Assembly (NCBI GenBank): GCA_030248065.1
Contig: JASAMV010007919.1
Span: forward strand, 79,225-143,224
DNA: 64,000 bases
Source of the DNA: Rhynchonema sp. JSB1_4
Lineage: Eukaryota > Nematoda > Chromadorea > Monhysterida > Xyalidae
Reading direction: 5' to 3'
Shown here piece after piece: positions 25,501 through 36,500 of the stretch. Both the position numbers and the translations under genes were made by a program. Position 1 is the stretch's first letter; each line of letters begins with the position of its first letter. The notes beneath the pieces are model-generated. The model was not told where the DNA came from, made no database searches, and saw only the letters and a list, made by a program, of their open reading frames with translations.

Positions 25501-28500
25501 TAATGTGTAGTGTATCCTCTGACTAGGGTTTAAACGGAATCCCGAACGATTCCGACAGGTTTTTGGGTAACTTTACCATTCGTTAACTTATTCCGTCATT
25601 TTTCACTCAAAATTGTTTATTTACAAAGAGCTTCCAACTGATTTAGAGTCATAGAATTTGAAAGAAAGGTCCCAAAATCTTCTGTTTCTACATTACTATT
25701 TTTTCTGATCCCGGTACGAACCTTTGACTAGTCCCGATTCGGAATTTTTTTTCCAATCCCGATCCCGAAAATTTATGGAGTTGGTTCCGCCCGATCTCGA
25801 ACTTGCGATCCCGTTTAAACCCTACCTCTGACATATAGTCCGCCGGAAAAACATATGGTCTAAGGACTAATGCTACAAGTAAAATGCTACAAACCCCAGA
25901 CGAAAATGGGCATATTTTTCGACCTTCGAACTCCAAAAATTGCGCGCTAACGCTGCTAACCCCTTTAGGCTGTGGGAATTTTTACCATAACATATGGTAA
26001 ATTGGCTCCCGTGGACGTCTGACTGCAGCACATGATTTGATTGTTAGAGTTTGTACTGTCCGCCAGTTGGTACAAATAGTCTCAGGATCAAGTCAAACAG
26101 ACCGCATTGTCAAACATTTGTGAGCCAAAAAATTGGACATAACCAACTTGAAACACAACGTTGTTGAACACGTGATAAGCAGCAGCTCCTTCGACACATA
26201 TCAACGCCAGATACAATTGAATGGCAGCACAAGCGCACAGCAATTTCTCCGAAGACGGTACACCTTGTTGTTGCGATGCTGTGGTGGCCCGGACATCGTC
26301 AGTGTTCTGTGGTGGTTGGGCACGATGCAAAGCGTAATAGATCAACACCATCAATGATCGGTACTGAATACGGGCAGTGAGCAGATGTTGCCACAGTGTC
26401 GCGTCGCCCGCCAAATCAGTATAACGCGCGAATGCAACGCTAGCTGCAATCAGTCACATAAATACACAGAATCAAATACGGCACTCGACCCCTGCCACGT
26501 AAACGTTTCACAGATGACAGCAGAACTGTTGTGCCCACACACAGGGAAAAACATGTTTTCCTGGCACAAAAACTCCGGTCTGAGGCTTAGGCTCAAGCCA
26601 AACCTTGAACCAATCCGTGCATTCTATCAAAAAATTGCAATTTGATTTTGGAGTGGGACATTTCCCCACCAAAAGTCCTACAGTTTCCCGTAATGCGACC
26701 GGAGCCGACCTCAAGCATAAAACGGATGGGCCCGGGCTGACCTACAACCCTCCATCGGGTCGGGCTGGTTATTTTTGCCATTTTGCCGACCGGCCGGGCT
26801 GACTTTTGGTGTCAACAGCTCAGGCATTAATGTTCTGACTCCAGACTGACTGGAAAGCGCCACAAGTGTAATACACACCACAATTTTCTCAAAACATGTG
26901 TACTAACACTAATAGAAGAATGACTCGAAACGTTTTATAACTAGCTAGTTCCCCACATTTTCTCGTTAGGAGTGCTGATCCGCCAAACGGTAAAATGGGA
27001 CTCAAAAAATACGTTGAATTGGGTACTGTGCGCAGCGCACCCACAGCATAATTAAGTAAGTCCGACAATGCGGTAACTTTCTTTCATACCTTGAACAGCG
27101 AGCTGCACGAAACCATCAGGATCGTCGAAACACGGCGGCAGTGATTCGGCGTCAAAATCACAGAAACCAGAATCCCAGATGCCCTGAAAAAAACAAAATG
27201 CAAGCAAGCTCAAATGTCACGTCAAATCACATGAATGAAAACCAGCAGTAGTACAGACCAGACGTCCACAATTTGGGTTTTGGTATATGTATATTATGTC
27301 ATCCAACGGCGCAGCTATTCTGGCGGGTGGAGGGGCAATACCAACAAAAATGACGGGCGGCAACCTAGTGTACCCGCAATAATGAATGTACCGGTGGGGT
27401 CATCGGGAAACAAATTTTTTTTGTCTAAATATTGAAGAAAACGTTCTCTAAAACGCTAACTTCGCGCGTAGCGCGCGATTTTCTCCTACTTGGAGTGAAA
27501 AATAGCAATTTTCAACTATTTTGAGCCAAAAGTCATAACCTACTGTACCAGCCGGTGCCGGAGGCAGGCGACCTACGTACTGTACCAGGATGGGGCGTCG
27601 ACCTACCTGCCTACTATACCAAGGGGAACCCCCTCCCCTGTGGCTGGGAAGGGGGGTCCCCCCAATGGTACCCTACCCGCCCCGCCCTGGTACACTACCC
27701 CCTACCCGCCCCGCTCTGGTACTCTACCACCCTACCCGCCCCGCTCTGGTACCCTACCCGCCCCGATTTTTGCCCTCAAAATGCCCATTTTCGGTCAAAA
27801 ATGGCCAAATTTCGACCGAAAACCCAGTGCAAAAAATCGCGCGCTACGCACGATATATGCACTTTATGGCACATAAAAATAGGCACCAAAAAAACTTGTA
27901 TTGTACCCTACCCGCCTCGAAAAATTCCCCCTCCCCAACCGGATCCCCCCCAAGATTCCAGGTACACTACCCCCTACCCGCCCCGGATTTTTCCACCTAT
28001 GTACCCTACCCGCCCCGCAAAAGTAGCCATAGCACTGCCCCCAGCTACACCACTGCTGGGCACTGATGTCATCTATGACATATAGTCCGCTGGAAAACAT
28101 AGTCCATGGACTATTATATGTAACAGTATATGCAATATGTAACAAAAAACTTGTTAAGATTGCCAGCCTCAGGCGATTCAGCTTTCAAATTCCAAAAATC
28201 GAGCGCTAAGCCCCCATATACCGTACTACCTAAAACGGAGCCCCCCAAAACACAGGCCCCCCAAACAGATGTGCAACGTTCGCGGTCGAGTATATGACTT
28301 ATGAAAGACGTGTATGGGTGTATGTAAACACACTCAATAATGGCCAGCAACATCACCACCATCACAGACCTCCCTTTTAGGGGTATTTTAGGAACATTTT
28401 ATGAGATTTGGGCAGCGAAGAACTGCAGCCCCCAAAAACGGGTGAGTGAAAAATACAGCAGCATGTGTGTTAGGTTTTGCGGTAACAGCCATTCTAACCG

Positions 28501-28841
28501 AATTCAAAAACAAAAAAGTACCATTTTTTGGCTTATTTTGCAGTCTAATGCGTAAAAAAACAACATTTTTTAGCCTCTTAGCCATACCCAGCCCAGCCGT
28601 TACCCAACCCTCCTTCTTTGTTGAAAAAGTTGTCCAAGTCCAACCCCCTAAATTTTTGGCCATCGCAATTTTACCGTAACATATTGTATTTTGGCTCCCG
28701 TGGACGTCTGGTAGCAACGTTGCAACCCACCTCGACAACGTCGGTGTTAATGTCGTGAAAACCCAATTCACGCAAAGCAGTAATCACGTCATCCCTGGCT
28801 TGCACGATTGCGTCGTCGGACGCTGACGAATCCGTGTCCAT
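16532..28841 (-). CDS. NCAPD3: condensin II complex subunit D3
   Basis: HEAT-repeat subunit of condensin II, which compacts mitotic chromosomes in the nucleus. Exons, 5' to 3': 28731-28841, 27090-27183, 26148-26443, 25290-25457, 24933-25091, 24290-24709, 23900-24142, 23488-23662, 23339-23426, 23154-23262, 23064-23087, 22732-22973, 22198-22326, 21993-22143, 21826-21920, 21576-21750, 21319-21480, 21086-21263, 20931-21021, 20297-20461, 20014-20236, 19753-19891, 19457-19632, 19257-19370, 18604-18699, 18267-18425, 18071-18176, 17761-17976, 17387-17571, 17093-17333, 16642-16806, 16532-16569. This gives 1,710 residues (human about 1,500) with a stop only at the end. Diagnostic blocks are QAVVALGKMCLHDE, VRKQTLTVLAGLIKEDYL and FSNHFLECVYHFNG, the condensin HEAT core at about 1040-1200. 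Near the C-terminus come QLASEIEYDVQLYE, an acidic serine patch (LSDSDDSASDGE) and a basic end. The start is the first ATG of the 37-codon exon 1. Least certain are the acceptor of exon 6, the donor of exon 14 and exon 30. Introns host several transposons. Confidence 0.9.
18752..18770. repeat. (AC)n microsatellite
   Basis: A run of nine to ten AC units in the NCAPD3 intron between exons 24 and 25. A similar (CA)n run lies at 59162-59180 in a CMIP intron. Confidence 0.8.
20477..20860. mobile_element. MITE with CAGTG(C/G)TGTCG ends, GTATCCTG repeats
   Basis: Lies in the NCAPD3 intron between exons 19 and 20. The left end is CAGTGCTGTCGCT; the right end read inward is CAGTGGTGTCGTTGGGAAAT. Near the ends are several copies of a motif around GGTATCCTG and GGGGTACCCC. 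No exact 8-bp duplication was found. The ends match those of the insertion at 30406-30793, which carries a different subterminal repeat. Confidence 0.55.
27405..28055. mobile_element. MITE, GTACC-repeat family (right end clear)
   Basis: In NCAPD3 intron 1. The right end, ...AGCTACACCACTG at 28055, matches the end type of the element at 38470-39804. The interior around 27405-27660 matches 39546-39790 (shared CGCTAA, TTTGGAGTGAAAAAT and CTACTGTACCAGCCG). The left end is not defined. Long open frames across it are proline-rich and come from the tandem repeat inside. Confidence 0.5.
27664..27775. repeat. tandem repeat of ~25 bp, GTACC/CCCGCCCCG unit
   Basis: About four copies of a unit like CTACCCGCCCCGCTCTGGTA, lying inside a MITE in NCAPD3 intron 1. 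Further single copies occur at 27905-28020. The units are GC-rich and give artificial Pro-rich open frames. Confidence 0.7.
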
Positions 28842-28975
28842 GTTCTTCGATTTCAATTGAGCCCGTTGCTTGTCTTAAATACTTCTCTCCTCAACTGACA
28901 ATTCGTTTTTACAGTTGGGTGCGCTCCTATTGGGCTTGTCCGTTGGGGGCCACGCAAATATGGTGCTTTACGGAA

Positions 28976-29070
28976 CAGTGTAGTTCCTGGTCCGGAGGGG
29001 AAGATAGCGGACCTTCCGTTTTTTCGGAGGGGGAGATAGTGTATCCCCGAGGGGGGAAGGGGGGGAATAT
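28976..29070. mobile_element. hAT-type MITE, family A (left end only)
   Basis: Begins CAGTGTAGTTCCTGG followed by GGAGGGGGAGATAGTGTA-type repeats, the same as the left side of the complete copy at 39202-39536. I see no matching right end or second copy of the flank TTACGGAA, so the copy is truncated or diverged. Confidence 0.5.
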
Positions 29071-29456
29071 GCTTGCGGGCCGGAAAAAAACCGTTTTTTC
29101 AGATAGGCCCGGAAATATACGTTTTTATTTTTCCGGAAATTTTTCCAAGTGGCAACTTTTGAAAAAGAAACGGTTTTTTTCCAAAAATTTCCGAGATATT
29201 GTCCACGGTTGCGAGAGGATGTTGTCAAAACTAATGTAAATCGGTAATAAACAGTTCAAAATAAGCGCTTTTTAATCTCCAAGTGCATTTTTAGCCTGTT
29301 TCAGGCCATTTACCGACGAAATTTTCTCCAAAATAGGCGTTTTTGGACCATGGGTATCCTTAAGTACTGGAAAAATATTTGAAAAAAACGGTTTTTTTTC
29401 AAAAATATATTTTGCGGAAAAACGGTAGCTACCCAGCTAGCTTTCTAGCTCCGGTC

Positions 29457-29597
29457 CAGAGGTCGCAATCGGGCCGGGCCGGGCCGCGATTTTGGGCTTT
29501 TGGCTCGGGCCGGAGATTTAAGGGTTCGGGTCGGGCCGGGCCGGAGATTTGGGGGCTCGGGCCGGGCCAGCCAAACCCGGCCCGATTGCGACCTCTG
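29457..29597. mobile_element. hAT-type MITE, family D, 141 bp
   Basis: The ends are perfect inverted repeats, CAGAGGTCGCAATCGGGCC at each side. The flanks are an exact 8-bp target duplication, CTCCGGTC (29449-29456 and 29598-29605), as expected for hAT transposition. The interior is mostly repeats of GGGCCGGGCC and GGCTCGGGCCGGAGATTT. A second full copy is at 57501-57751; fragments sit near 33270-33337, 38112 and 40250-40305. Confidence 0.85.
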
Positions 29598-30405
29598 CTC
29601 CGGTCATCAAGTCAAAAAAGTGTCGATTATTACCGTATTGTCGGAAATAGAACCCCCCCATTAATTGACCCCCCCCCCATTAATAGAACCCCACCCCAAC
29701 CTTCACCGTACCACAGATTAGTGGTATGGTAGGGCTGTGTTGTTTCAAATTTCAAATTTTATCTGCACGCTTTCGCAAAGACCTTTACACAAGATCCGGA
29801 GAAACCCTAAAAAAGTGAACATGAGTATTAATAAACGAAAATGTGAACATGACGAACAAACGACAAAGAAAACGTACCGGCGAGATTCAACCAACCAAAC
29901 TACTGGTAATGAAGAGAACAAACGTAACGAGCAATAAAGTCGGCAACGGATGACGGAATATAGATGATTATCTGAAAAGCAGCAACCCAGTGACTGAGGA
30001 GATCAGTCAACGACGGCTGAGAATTTTGTTGAAATATGGCGAGAAACTACGTCTCGACCACGTGAGTTTAGTTTAGATTTAAAGGCCGCAATTGAGGCAG
30101 CAGAGACGACGCCCTCTGGTAGCCTGTTCCAGAGGTCCACGACACGATAGGCCCAGTATCCGGACAAGTCTGCACCCGCGCCATGGACTCGACACAAACT
30201 GCGGGAGTGCCCTCGGGTTGGGCGGACGGTGTCACGAGATGGAAAGAAGGATTCCTTGGTTACCCCAGGTATGAGACCATGAACGACTTTGTACACGAGC
30301 ACAAGATCGTTCACGGTCCGGCGATAAATTAGGGGGTCTAAATTTAGGGCATGCAAACGCTGTTGGTAAGACAGTGTCTGCATGCCAGGTAAATAGTAGG
30401 TGAAC

Positions 30406-30793
30406 CCAGTGGTGTCGTTGAGAAATCGAAATTTTCCCATACCCAGCCCAATTTTCGGGAAATTTCCCATACATACCCCTAAAAATCAAAAATTTCCCAT
30501 ACCAGGGGGGGGTTTCTCCAAAAACTCAAAAATTTCCCATACCCGAGGGTGGGGGTTTTGAAAAAAATGACCCCAAAAATCTTCTAAAAGTGCCAAAATT
30601 GGTCTAAAAAGTGCTTAAAACAGAGTTTTCTTGCGGTAGCAAGCGATTTTTGACATTTTTGGACGAAAAATGGCCAATTTTGGTACTTCTCGGGATCAAA
30701 AAGTCATTTCTTAGGGGTGCTTGTTCCAAAAGTGAAAAATTTCCCATACCCCATACCAGGGGGGGGGGCGGTAACCCCCCCCCCCCACCAACA
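30406..30793. mobile_element. MITE inserted in the retrotransposon, TTTCCCATACC repeats
   Basis: It breaks the reverse transcriptase C-terminal coding region. The left end CAGTGGTGTCGTTGAGAAAT matches, with one mismatch, the right end of the element at 20477-20860. The subterminal repeat is different: AAATTTCCCATACC, about six copies. The right end is degraded into a poly-C run and no target duplication was seen. Confidence 0.5.
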
Positions 30794-31622
30794 CCGACGT
30801 TGAATTTTTTCAACGTTTTTAGCTAAAGTGACATTTTGAGGGGACCAAATGGACATGGAAAATTCCAGTAAAGGGCGGACATAGGCCAAATAAAGTTTTC
30901 GGAGGAAGTCGCGATTTCGACTGTGAAAGTTTCGGCGGATGGTCTTCTCCATTCTGCTGGCGTCAGCCACAATTTTACCAATATGTGACTCAAACTTTAA
31001 GTTTTGTTGGTCTATTAAGACACCCAAGTCCCGGACATGGGGTGGTGAAATAATTTGCTCATTCCCACAAAAAAAGACAGGGGGGACTTGGGGGCGATTC
31101 CCAAGCCTTACTGTGACGCTCTTATGGCTGGCAAGAGCCATGCCATTTGCAGAGAGCCAACTAATGACCGCATTTATGTCACCCTGGAGGATTTTGTGGT
31201 CTGCAGCACTACGGATTTCCCTGTAAATTTTGATATCATCAGCGTAGAGATACAGATAGGTACCTGGATGTACTACACTGACAACATCATTTATGTAGAT
31301 GAGAAAAAGGGTCGGGCCGAGAACACTGCCCTGGGCGACCCCGGAGGTGACCGGAATCCACCCAGAGACTGCGTCCCCGACCCGAACCCGCTGTGACCGC
31401 CCATTTAGGTATGAAGATACCCAAATGAGTAGATGGCGGGGGAAACCGTAGTGCTGCAGTTTTTGCAGCAGCGCAGAGTGGGGGACAGTGTCGAAAGCCT
31501 TTTGGCTGTCTAGGTAAATGATGTCCACTGCGTTCCCACGCTCCAACGCTGCTGTCCAGTGCGACATGCAGCACAATAGCTGAGCCTCTACAGAGCGACC
31601 AGGGATGAAACCGAATTGGGAG

Positions 31623-32459
31623 CAGTGTAGTTCCTGGGGGGGAGGGGGGGACCCCCCTCGGGTACGTCTGTTCCCCCTCCGAGGTACGCCTGCCCCACTG
31701 TTCCCCCTCCGGGTACGTCTGCTCCCCCAATTTTTTCCTAAAATGGGCAAATCTAGGCCTAAAATAGGTATTTTTAGGCCAAAAATAGGTAAACTTTAGG
31801 TGAAACCTCCAAAAAAACGCCAAAATACCCTTTTTATAGGGGATTTTTCGCAAAAGAAGGCAAAAATAGTCCAATTTTTCGACCTCAAAAAATGACTTTT
31901 TTCCGTCCCCCCCCCCCAAATTGGGACTTCCCCCCCCCCCTTCCCCCCCAGGTAGGCAGTGTAGTGGCTGGGGGGGGGATTCCCCCCCCCTAAGGAGTAG
32001 GTACCTTGCAACCACCCCTTGGGGGGGATGGGGGGGGGAAGGGTAGGTACCTTGCAACCACCCCGGAGGGTACCTTGCAACCATAAATTTATGGTTTTTA
32101 TAGGCAAAAATGGGTGTTTTTCGACCTCAAAACCCCAAAAATCGCGCGCTCCGCGCGCAAACCTCCATATAATAGCTATTTTGGGCAAATTTTCGGCCAA
32201 AATGCAAAAAAGTACCATTTTTTCGGCCAATTTTGCAGAAAAAAGCATGCAAAAAACACCCTTTTTTCGGACCCCAGGGGTACCTTGCAACCTTCTGGAG
32301 GCTGGGTAGGGGGGTACCTTGCAACCATCTGGATCCATCCCCCCCAAGGGTACCTTGCAACCATCTGCCTGCCACTACACTGCAGGTAGGTACGTCTGTT
32401 CCCCCTCCGAAAATAGTGGAGGGTACGCCTGTTCCCCCTCCGGACCAGGAACTACACTG
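31623..32459. mobile_element. hAT-type MITE, family A, inserted in reverse transcriptase
   Basis: Ends are CAGTGTAGTTCCTGG and its inverse. The flanks are an exact 8-bp target duplication ATTGGGAG (31615-31622 and 32460-32467). The host reading frame resumes when one copy of the 8 bp and the element are discounted. The subterminal repeat, read inward, is GGGGGAACAGACGTACC. A family B element (31957-32382) is nested inside. Confidence 0.88.
31957..32382. mobile_element. hAT-type MITE, family B, nested in family A
   Basis: Ends are CAGTGTAGTGGC and GCCACTACACTG. The exact 8-bp target duplication is CAGGTAGG (31949-31956 and 32383-32390). The subterminal repeat is GGGTACCTTGCAACCA, about seven copies in all. 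It was inserted into the family A copy after that copy had landed in the retrotransposon. A close relative is at 36921-37357. Confidence 0.88.
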
Positions 32460-33534
32460 ATTGGGAGGGAGATAATAAATTATGTTTTTGAAGATGGGCC
32501 ATGACCTTTGAATTGACAAAGGTCTCCAAAAGTTTGCAGGAGGAGGATGTAAGAGAAATGGGGCGATATTTAGTGACATTTTTTGGGAATTTTTCCTTGG
32601 GGATCGGGATCACGTCGGCCAACTTGAAGTCATCAGGAACAACTCCGGTGTGGAGAATTTGGTTAAAAAGGAAAGAGTATTGGTCCACAAGGGTGATGCC
32701 CAACTTTTTCAAGAAGGCCGAAGGGATCCCGTCAGGACCGGGGGTAGTTTTGGCTGGTAATTTTCGAAAAAATTGAAGGAGAATGGGGGGTGAGCAGACT
32801 ATTTCCTCCATGTCCGGGACTGGATGAGCTGCACACAGAGGGGTTGTGCCTGCAATTCCGAAGTTGGAATTGAAGACCGAGGCAAAATATTTGTTGAAGG
32901 CGATGGCCTTGCCCTTGTCCTCCGTGTGCAGCACACCATCGGTGTCAGTTACATCAGGAAGATCAGTCCGAGGGCTGATTTTTCGTCTGATGTAACTCCA
33001 AAAATTGTTGTCTCAAACGTTGTTTAAGCTTGCGTACGCAACAGAATACAGCTTTTTAAGCATAATTGCCACTGTTATAGTTTGAAAATACCGAAAACAA
33101 GCCATTTTTAGGGGCATTATTAACAATGATTTTTTTCGTCGGGGGGCCAAATGAAAAATATAACCCCCCAATAATTGACCCCCCCATAAATTGAACCCCC
33201 CAAAATGACCCCAGTGAAAAAATAGACCCCCCGGGTTCTATTTCCGACAATACGGTAGTGCCAAAAAAAATTCGGGCCGGCCGGAGATTTGGGGGTTCAG
33301 GCCGGGCCGAGAGGTCGGGCCGGATTGCGACCTCTGCTGTATTTAGGTTTTTGCGGTATCCAGCCCGATCCTCTGTTCCGCATTTCTGTCTGAACACGAA
33401 TTTCTCTTTCTTTAAGTTGTCATTTACATTTTGAATTTTGCGGGCTCGGGAAAATTGGGAGATAGAAATCGTCACGAACAGCGTCCAATCCACGTCCGTT
33501 CTTTCTCTGGGTTCTTTAGGCTTAGGGTACTTTT

Positions 33535-34165
33535 AAACCTGGCCCGCTACTATTGATATTTGAAATTTTTGATTTGTTTTTTGCTCAAATTTAGTTGCCG
33601 ACATCGAGACGAATAAGGCTTATATTCATGACTTTTTGATTTAGTGCAGATTTTATGGCGAAATCAACCGATAAACACCGGTTCTCGGGAACAAAATTAA
33701 AAAAATAGATAGACCCCCACTTCTTGGCAATCACATCAGCCAAGAACAAATTTTTGAATTGCCGCCAACTGTCATAGGCTTACAGTATGCTATTAGGGAC
33801 TTTACACTCCCGACTTTACGCTCCCACCACACAGTGCTGCGCGCTTGCAACACGTGTGTTATGCACTAACAAACAGAGCGGCACTGTACAAAACGCATGG
33901 ACAAGATCACGTGACTACCGTATGCTTCGGCAGTCGGCCATCTTGAATATTTGTTCTTGTCTTCCTGAAATGCACTAAACGGGGGTCTAACTATTTTTTG
34001 GAATTTTGTTCCCGAGAACCGGTATTTATGAATTTTTCGGTATTAACTCGGCATTTAATGGAAAAGTCACGAATACAAACCTTGTTCGTCTCGATGTCGG
34101 CAACAGTAATAAATCATAAAAACAGACCAAAAGTTTCAAATATTAATAGTGGCGTGCCAGGTTTA
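33535..34165. mobile_element. long-inverted-repeat element (~190-bp arms)
   Basis: Arms 33535-33722 and 33975-34165 are imperfect reverse complements. Shared blocks include CCGGTTCTCGGGAACAAAAT, GCCGACATCGAGACGAA and ACTATTGATATTTGAA. The spacer holds CACGTGACT and CGGCCATCTTG. No coding region; target duplication not resolved. Confidence 0.6.
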
Positions 34166-34219
34166 GCGGCAGCTAGACATTTGTTAATCCAATCCTTGCT
34201 AAAATCAACGTTGTAATAC

Positions 34220-34586
34220 GTATAGTGTTTCCTGTTTTTCTTGGTCCAAGGAAACACGCGGGCCCGTGTTATAACTGAACTTCTAGTTGAGGTCGAGATT
34301 ACAATTTCGATTCAATCACGCAGCTGGAAAAAACGTGTCAAAGTTTGCCTGTGGAAGCTAACAACAACAATGTTTCACATGCTCGCTGTGAGCTTTGTGC
34401 GTGTGCGCTGCCAGCATGTCAATGAAAGCTTTCACCATGTTTGCTGCTGAGTGGCGTGTTTGGATTTACAAGGACATATTCTTAATCTCTTTCATTGGTT
34501 TCTGAAATCTCGACCCCAAACTGGAGTTGAGTTATAACGTGGGGTAGCTTGTTTCCTTTGACTTGCATAAAAAGGAAACACTATAC
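34220..34586. mobile_element. inverted-repeat element, GTATAGTGTTTCCT ends
   Basis: Ends are GTATAGTGTTTCCT and AGGAAACACTATAC. The arms continue for ~90 bp, including GTTATAACTGAACTTC and GGTCGAGATT against their inverses near 34505-34560. No protein is encoded. Confidence 0.6.
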
Positions 34587-34739
34587 TTGTTGACAGCTTT
34601 ACACGCGTTGTCATATCAACAACCATGCATCACAGCGCTGCATATATGTAGGACACTTGTTGACTGCAGAGACAAGAAGGACAAAACCAAGACCTGGTTC
34701 ACGTGACCCATTGCAAAAGTCATTAACAACGGAATTTCG

Positions 34740-34801
34740 AAGTGTGCTTTTCATTGACTTTCACAGAAGACCTTTTCATTGACTTTCACAGAAGACCTTT
34801 A
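34740..34801. repeat. two tandem copies of a ~27-bp unit
   Basis: The unit CTTTTCATTGACTTTCACAG plus AAGAC occurs twice in a row. No function is apparent. Confidence 0.7.
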
Positions 34802-35009
34802 TGCCTACAGGCCAAGAAATAACAGTAATACCGCGCAAAAAAAACGGAACTTCTAATCTCCGAATCGCTATCATACTGGCCGTTAAAGGGGTGAACTCAT
34901 TGCTAAAAGTGCTCTTTTTATGATTTCAGCTTGTAGCTGGGATATGTGCGATCAGAATGACATCAAAATTAAATTAATCGGATGAAAATCGAACGAGATT
35001 AAATCGATT

Positions 35010-35304
35010 AAATCGGTCCAGCCAGGAACAAAAACAATTTTGGACCAGCTGCATTTTTATTGCAAATCAGGGGAACCTCGTACTCTGGCCATGAAACATT
35101 CAGAAAAATAGTCGCTTTTATATGATCACTGCGTGACGTGGGTGTCAGCTGGCTGACCTCAAGCACACCAAGAAATGTGTCTTTGCTTGCATATAGAAAG
35201 GACTGTTTTTCTGAATGTTTCATGGCCAGAGTACGAGGTTCCCCTGATTTGCAATAAAAATGCAGCTGGTCCAAAATTATTTTTGTTCCCGGTTGGGCCG
35301 ATTC
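35010..35304. mobile_element. inverted-repeat element, ~85-100-bp arms
   Basis: Arms 35010-35110 and 35205-35304 are near-perfect inverses. Shared blocks are GACCAGCTGCATTTTTATTG, CAAATCAGGGGAACCTCG and GCCATGAAACATTCAG. There is a ~95-bp spacer. The 88-codon frame across it on the minus strand reads the same arm twice and is not a gene. Confidence 0.65.
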
Positions 35305-35469
35305 AATCGCTTCGATCTCAGCCGATTCCGAACCGATCGGCTTAATCTTGGTGGCTTTGTGATGGCGCGGGTCTCAGTTACACACTGAAACCATAAACAG
35401 GGCACTTTTAACAATGAGTCGCCCCCTTTAATGCGGCGAAACATCAGAAAGGCATTAACGCTGATGATT

Positions 35470-35735
35470 TATAGTTCAACCACGAGCTCATGAGACGACG
35501 TCCAACCACGAGCTCATGAGACGACTTTTTTGAAGTTGGCTTGTGCGGATCCAATAATGTTCCGGTTCCACGTATTTCGGAAATGAAAGAAAGACAAACG
35601 CATGTATTTTTAAAAAAACAGGCTCTCCACCTCGGTGCGTAAATTCCCTTTTGACTACCAAAACATTTGTGTGTTGAACGACGTGCTGTTCGCGTAAGCA
35701 CGCAACAAATTGAGGTCATGATGAGTCCATGATGA
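35470..35735. mobile_element. TATAGT-end element, copy 1
   Basis: Homologous, in inverse orientation, to 54616-54978. Shared blocks include CTCATGAGACGACTTTTTT, CACCTCGGTGCGTAAATTCC and the stretch with AACACACAAATGTTTTGG. The left end is TATAGTTCAACCACG, with a short duplication of CAACCACGAGCTCATGAGAC. The right end is truncated. The open frame here is repeat-derived. Confidence 0.6.
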
Positions 35736-35957
35736 GTCTTCCATCAACCGTACAAATACGTTTCCTCCTCACGTGCGGCTCTGGGGAAATTTCCGGTTTC
35801 GGATGCAAATGCGGTGCTTCATTCAAGATGAAACATTCTGCTATATACTGCAAGCTGCTTTCGAAGTTATCAAGAGCCTTCTGCTCTTTGTCTCTTCCCC
35901 CCACTTTTTCCAATTTCTATTTCCCCCACACAAAAAAAAAACACCCCCCGGCCCTGT

Positions 35958-36404
35958 TACCGTAAAAACCTAAATACAGCCCCCCCGGAATAGAGCCCGC
36001 GGCGCCCCCCCCCCCCGCAATACAGCCCCCCCCCCCCAAAAAGGGGTCAGTGAATTAATAGCGCCCCCCCCCCCCGGAATAGAGCCCCCCAAAGTAACAT
36101 CCCCTATACAGTAGTGTATTAAGGCTTGATAGTAGTGCACAGGTACATTTATGCACGTTTGTTGTTCATTCAGAGCACATAATATGCCTCTAATTGACGA
36201 ATAGACACGAATAAATGCGATTACAAGCGAAAAAACATCCTTTTAAACCCATTTTTAGGGGTTTTTGGGGGGTATTTCTTGGAACAATTTTTCAGGTTCG
36301 GTTCGGGAGGGTCAGTGAATTAATAGAGCCCCCCCGGAATAGAGCCCCCCAAGATGGGGTCAGTGAATTAATAGAGCCCCCCCCTTCTATTTAGGAAAAA
36401 CCAG
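35958..36404. mobile_element. TACCGTAAAAACC element with CCCCCC tracts (damaged)
   Basis: The left end TACCGTAAAAACCTAAATA matches the element at 38221-38386. The interior repeats units like GGGGTCAGTGAATTAATAGA and GAATAGAGCCCCCC. The right end has TTCTATTTAGG but not the closing TACGGTA. A long C/A tract follows to about 36460. Confidence 0.5.
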
Positions 36405-36500
36405 AAAAAAAAACCCCCCCCCCCCCCCCACCCCCCACCCCCCCCCCACCAACCCCCAGTAGCGTTAGGGTCCATAGCATTAGGGATTTAGGGTCCACCC

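Larger units (their letters stand above)
30003..33055 (-). pseudogene. broken Jockey/CR1-type non-LTR retrotransposon (reverse transcriptase)
   Basis: The minus-strand reverse transcriptase is split into three coding pieces: 32460-33055, 30794-31622 and 30003-30405. Visible motifs are TPGPDGIPSAFLKK, KYRPISLTS, FGFIPGRS, DSQKAFDTV, GVAQGSVLGPTLF and the catalytic YADD, followed by the usual C-terminal region (QQRLHALNLDPLIYRR). The endonuclease part is missing, so the copy is 5'-truncated. An in-frame stop lies near 33012. One MITE (31623-32459) interrupts the region before FGFIPGRS and another (30406-30793) interrupts the C-terminal part. It cannot make a working protein. The clade within the Jockey/CR1 group was not resolved. 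Confidence 0.85.
29631..33257. mobile_element. composite bounded by TACCGTATTG inverted ends
   Basis: The left end TACCGTATTGTCGGAAATAG and the right end (inverted at 33257) are identical for 20 bases or more. Both run into C-rich DNA with ATTGACCCCCC and AATAGAACCCC motifs. Between them lies a broken retrotransposon. The simplest reading is one MITE split by a later retrotransposon insertion; two separate MITE ends are also possible. Confidence 0.45.

Noticed and set aside
27555..28085. Two overlapping Pro-rich frames of 176 and 158 codons on the plus strand
   Set aside because: They read the CCCGCCCCG tandem repeat of a MITE in two frames at once; no protein-like composition.
30939..31396. 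Plus-strand frames opposite the reverse transcriptase
   Set aside because: Antisense shadows of the retrotransposon coding strand.
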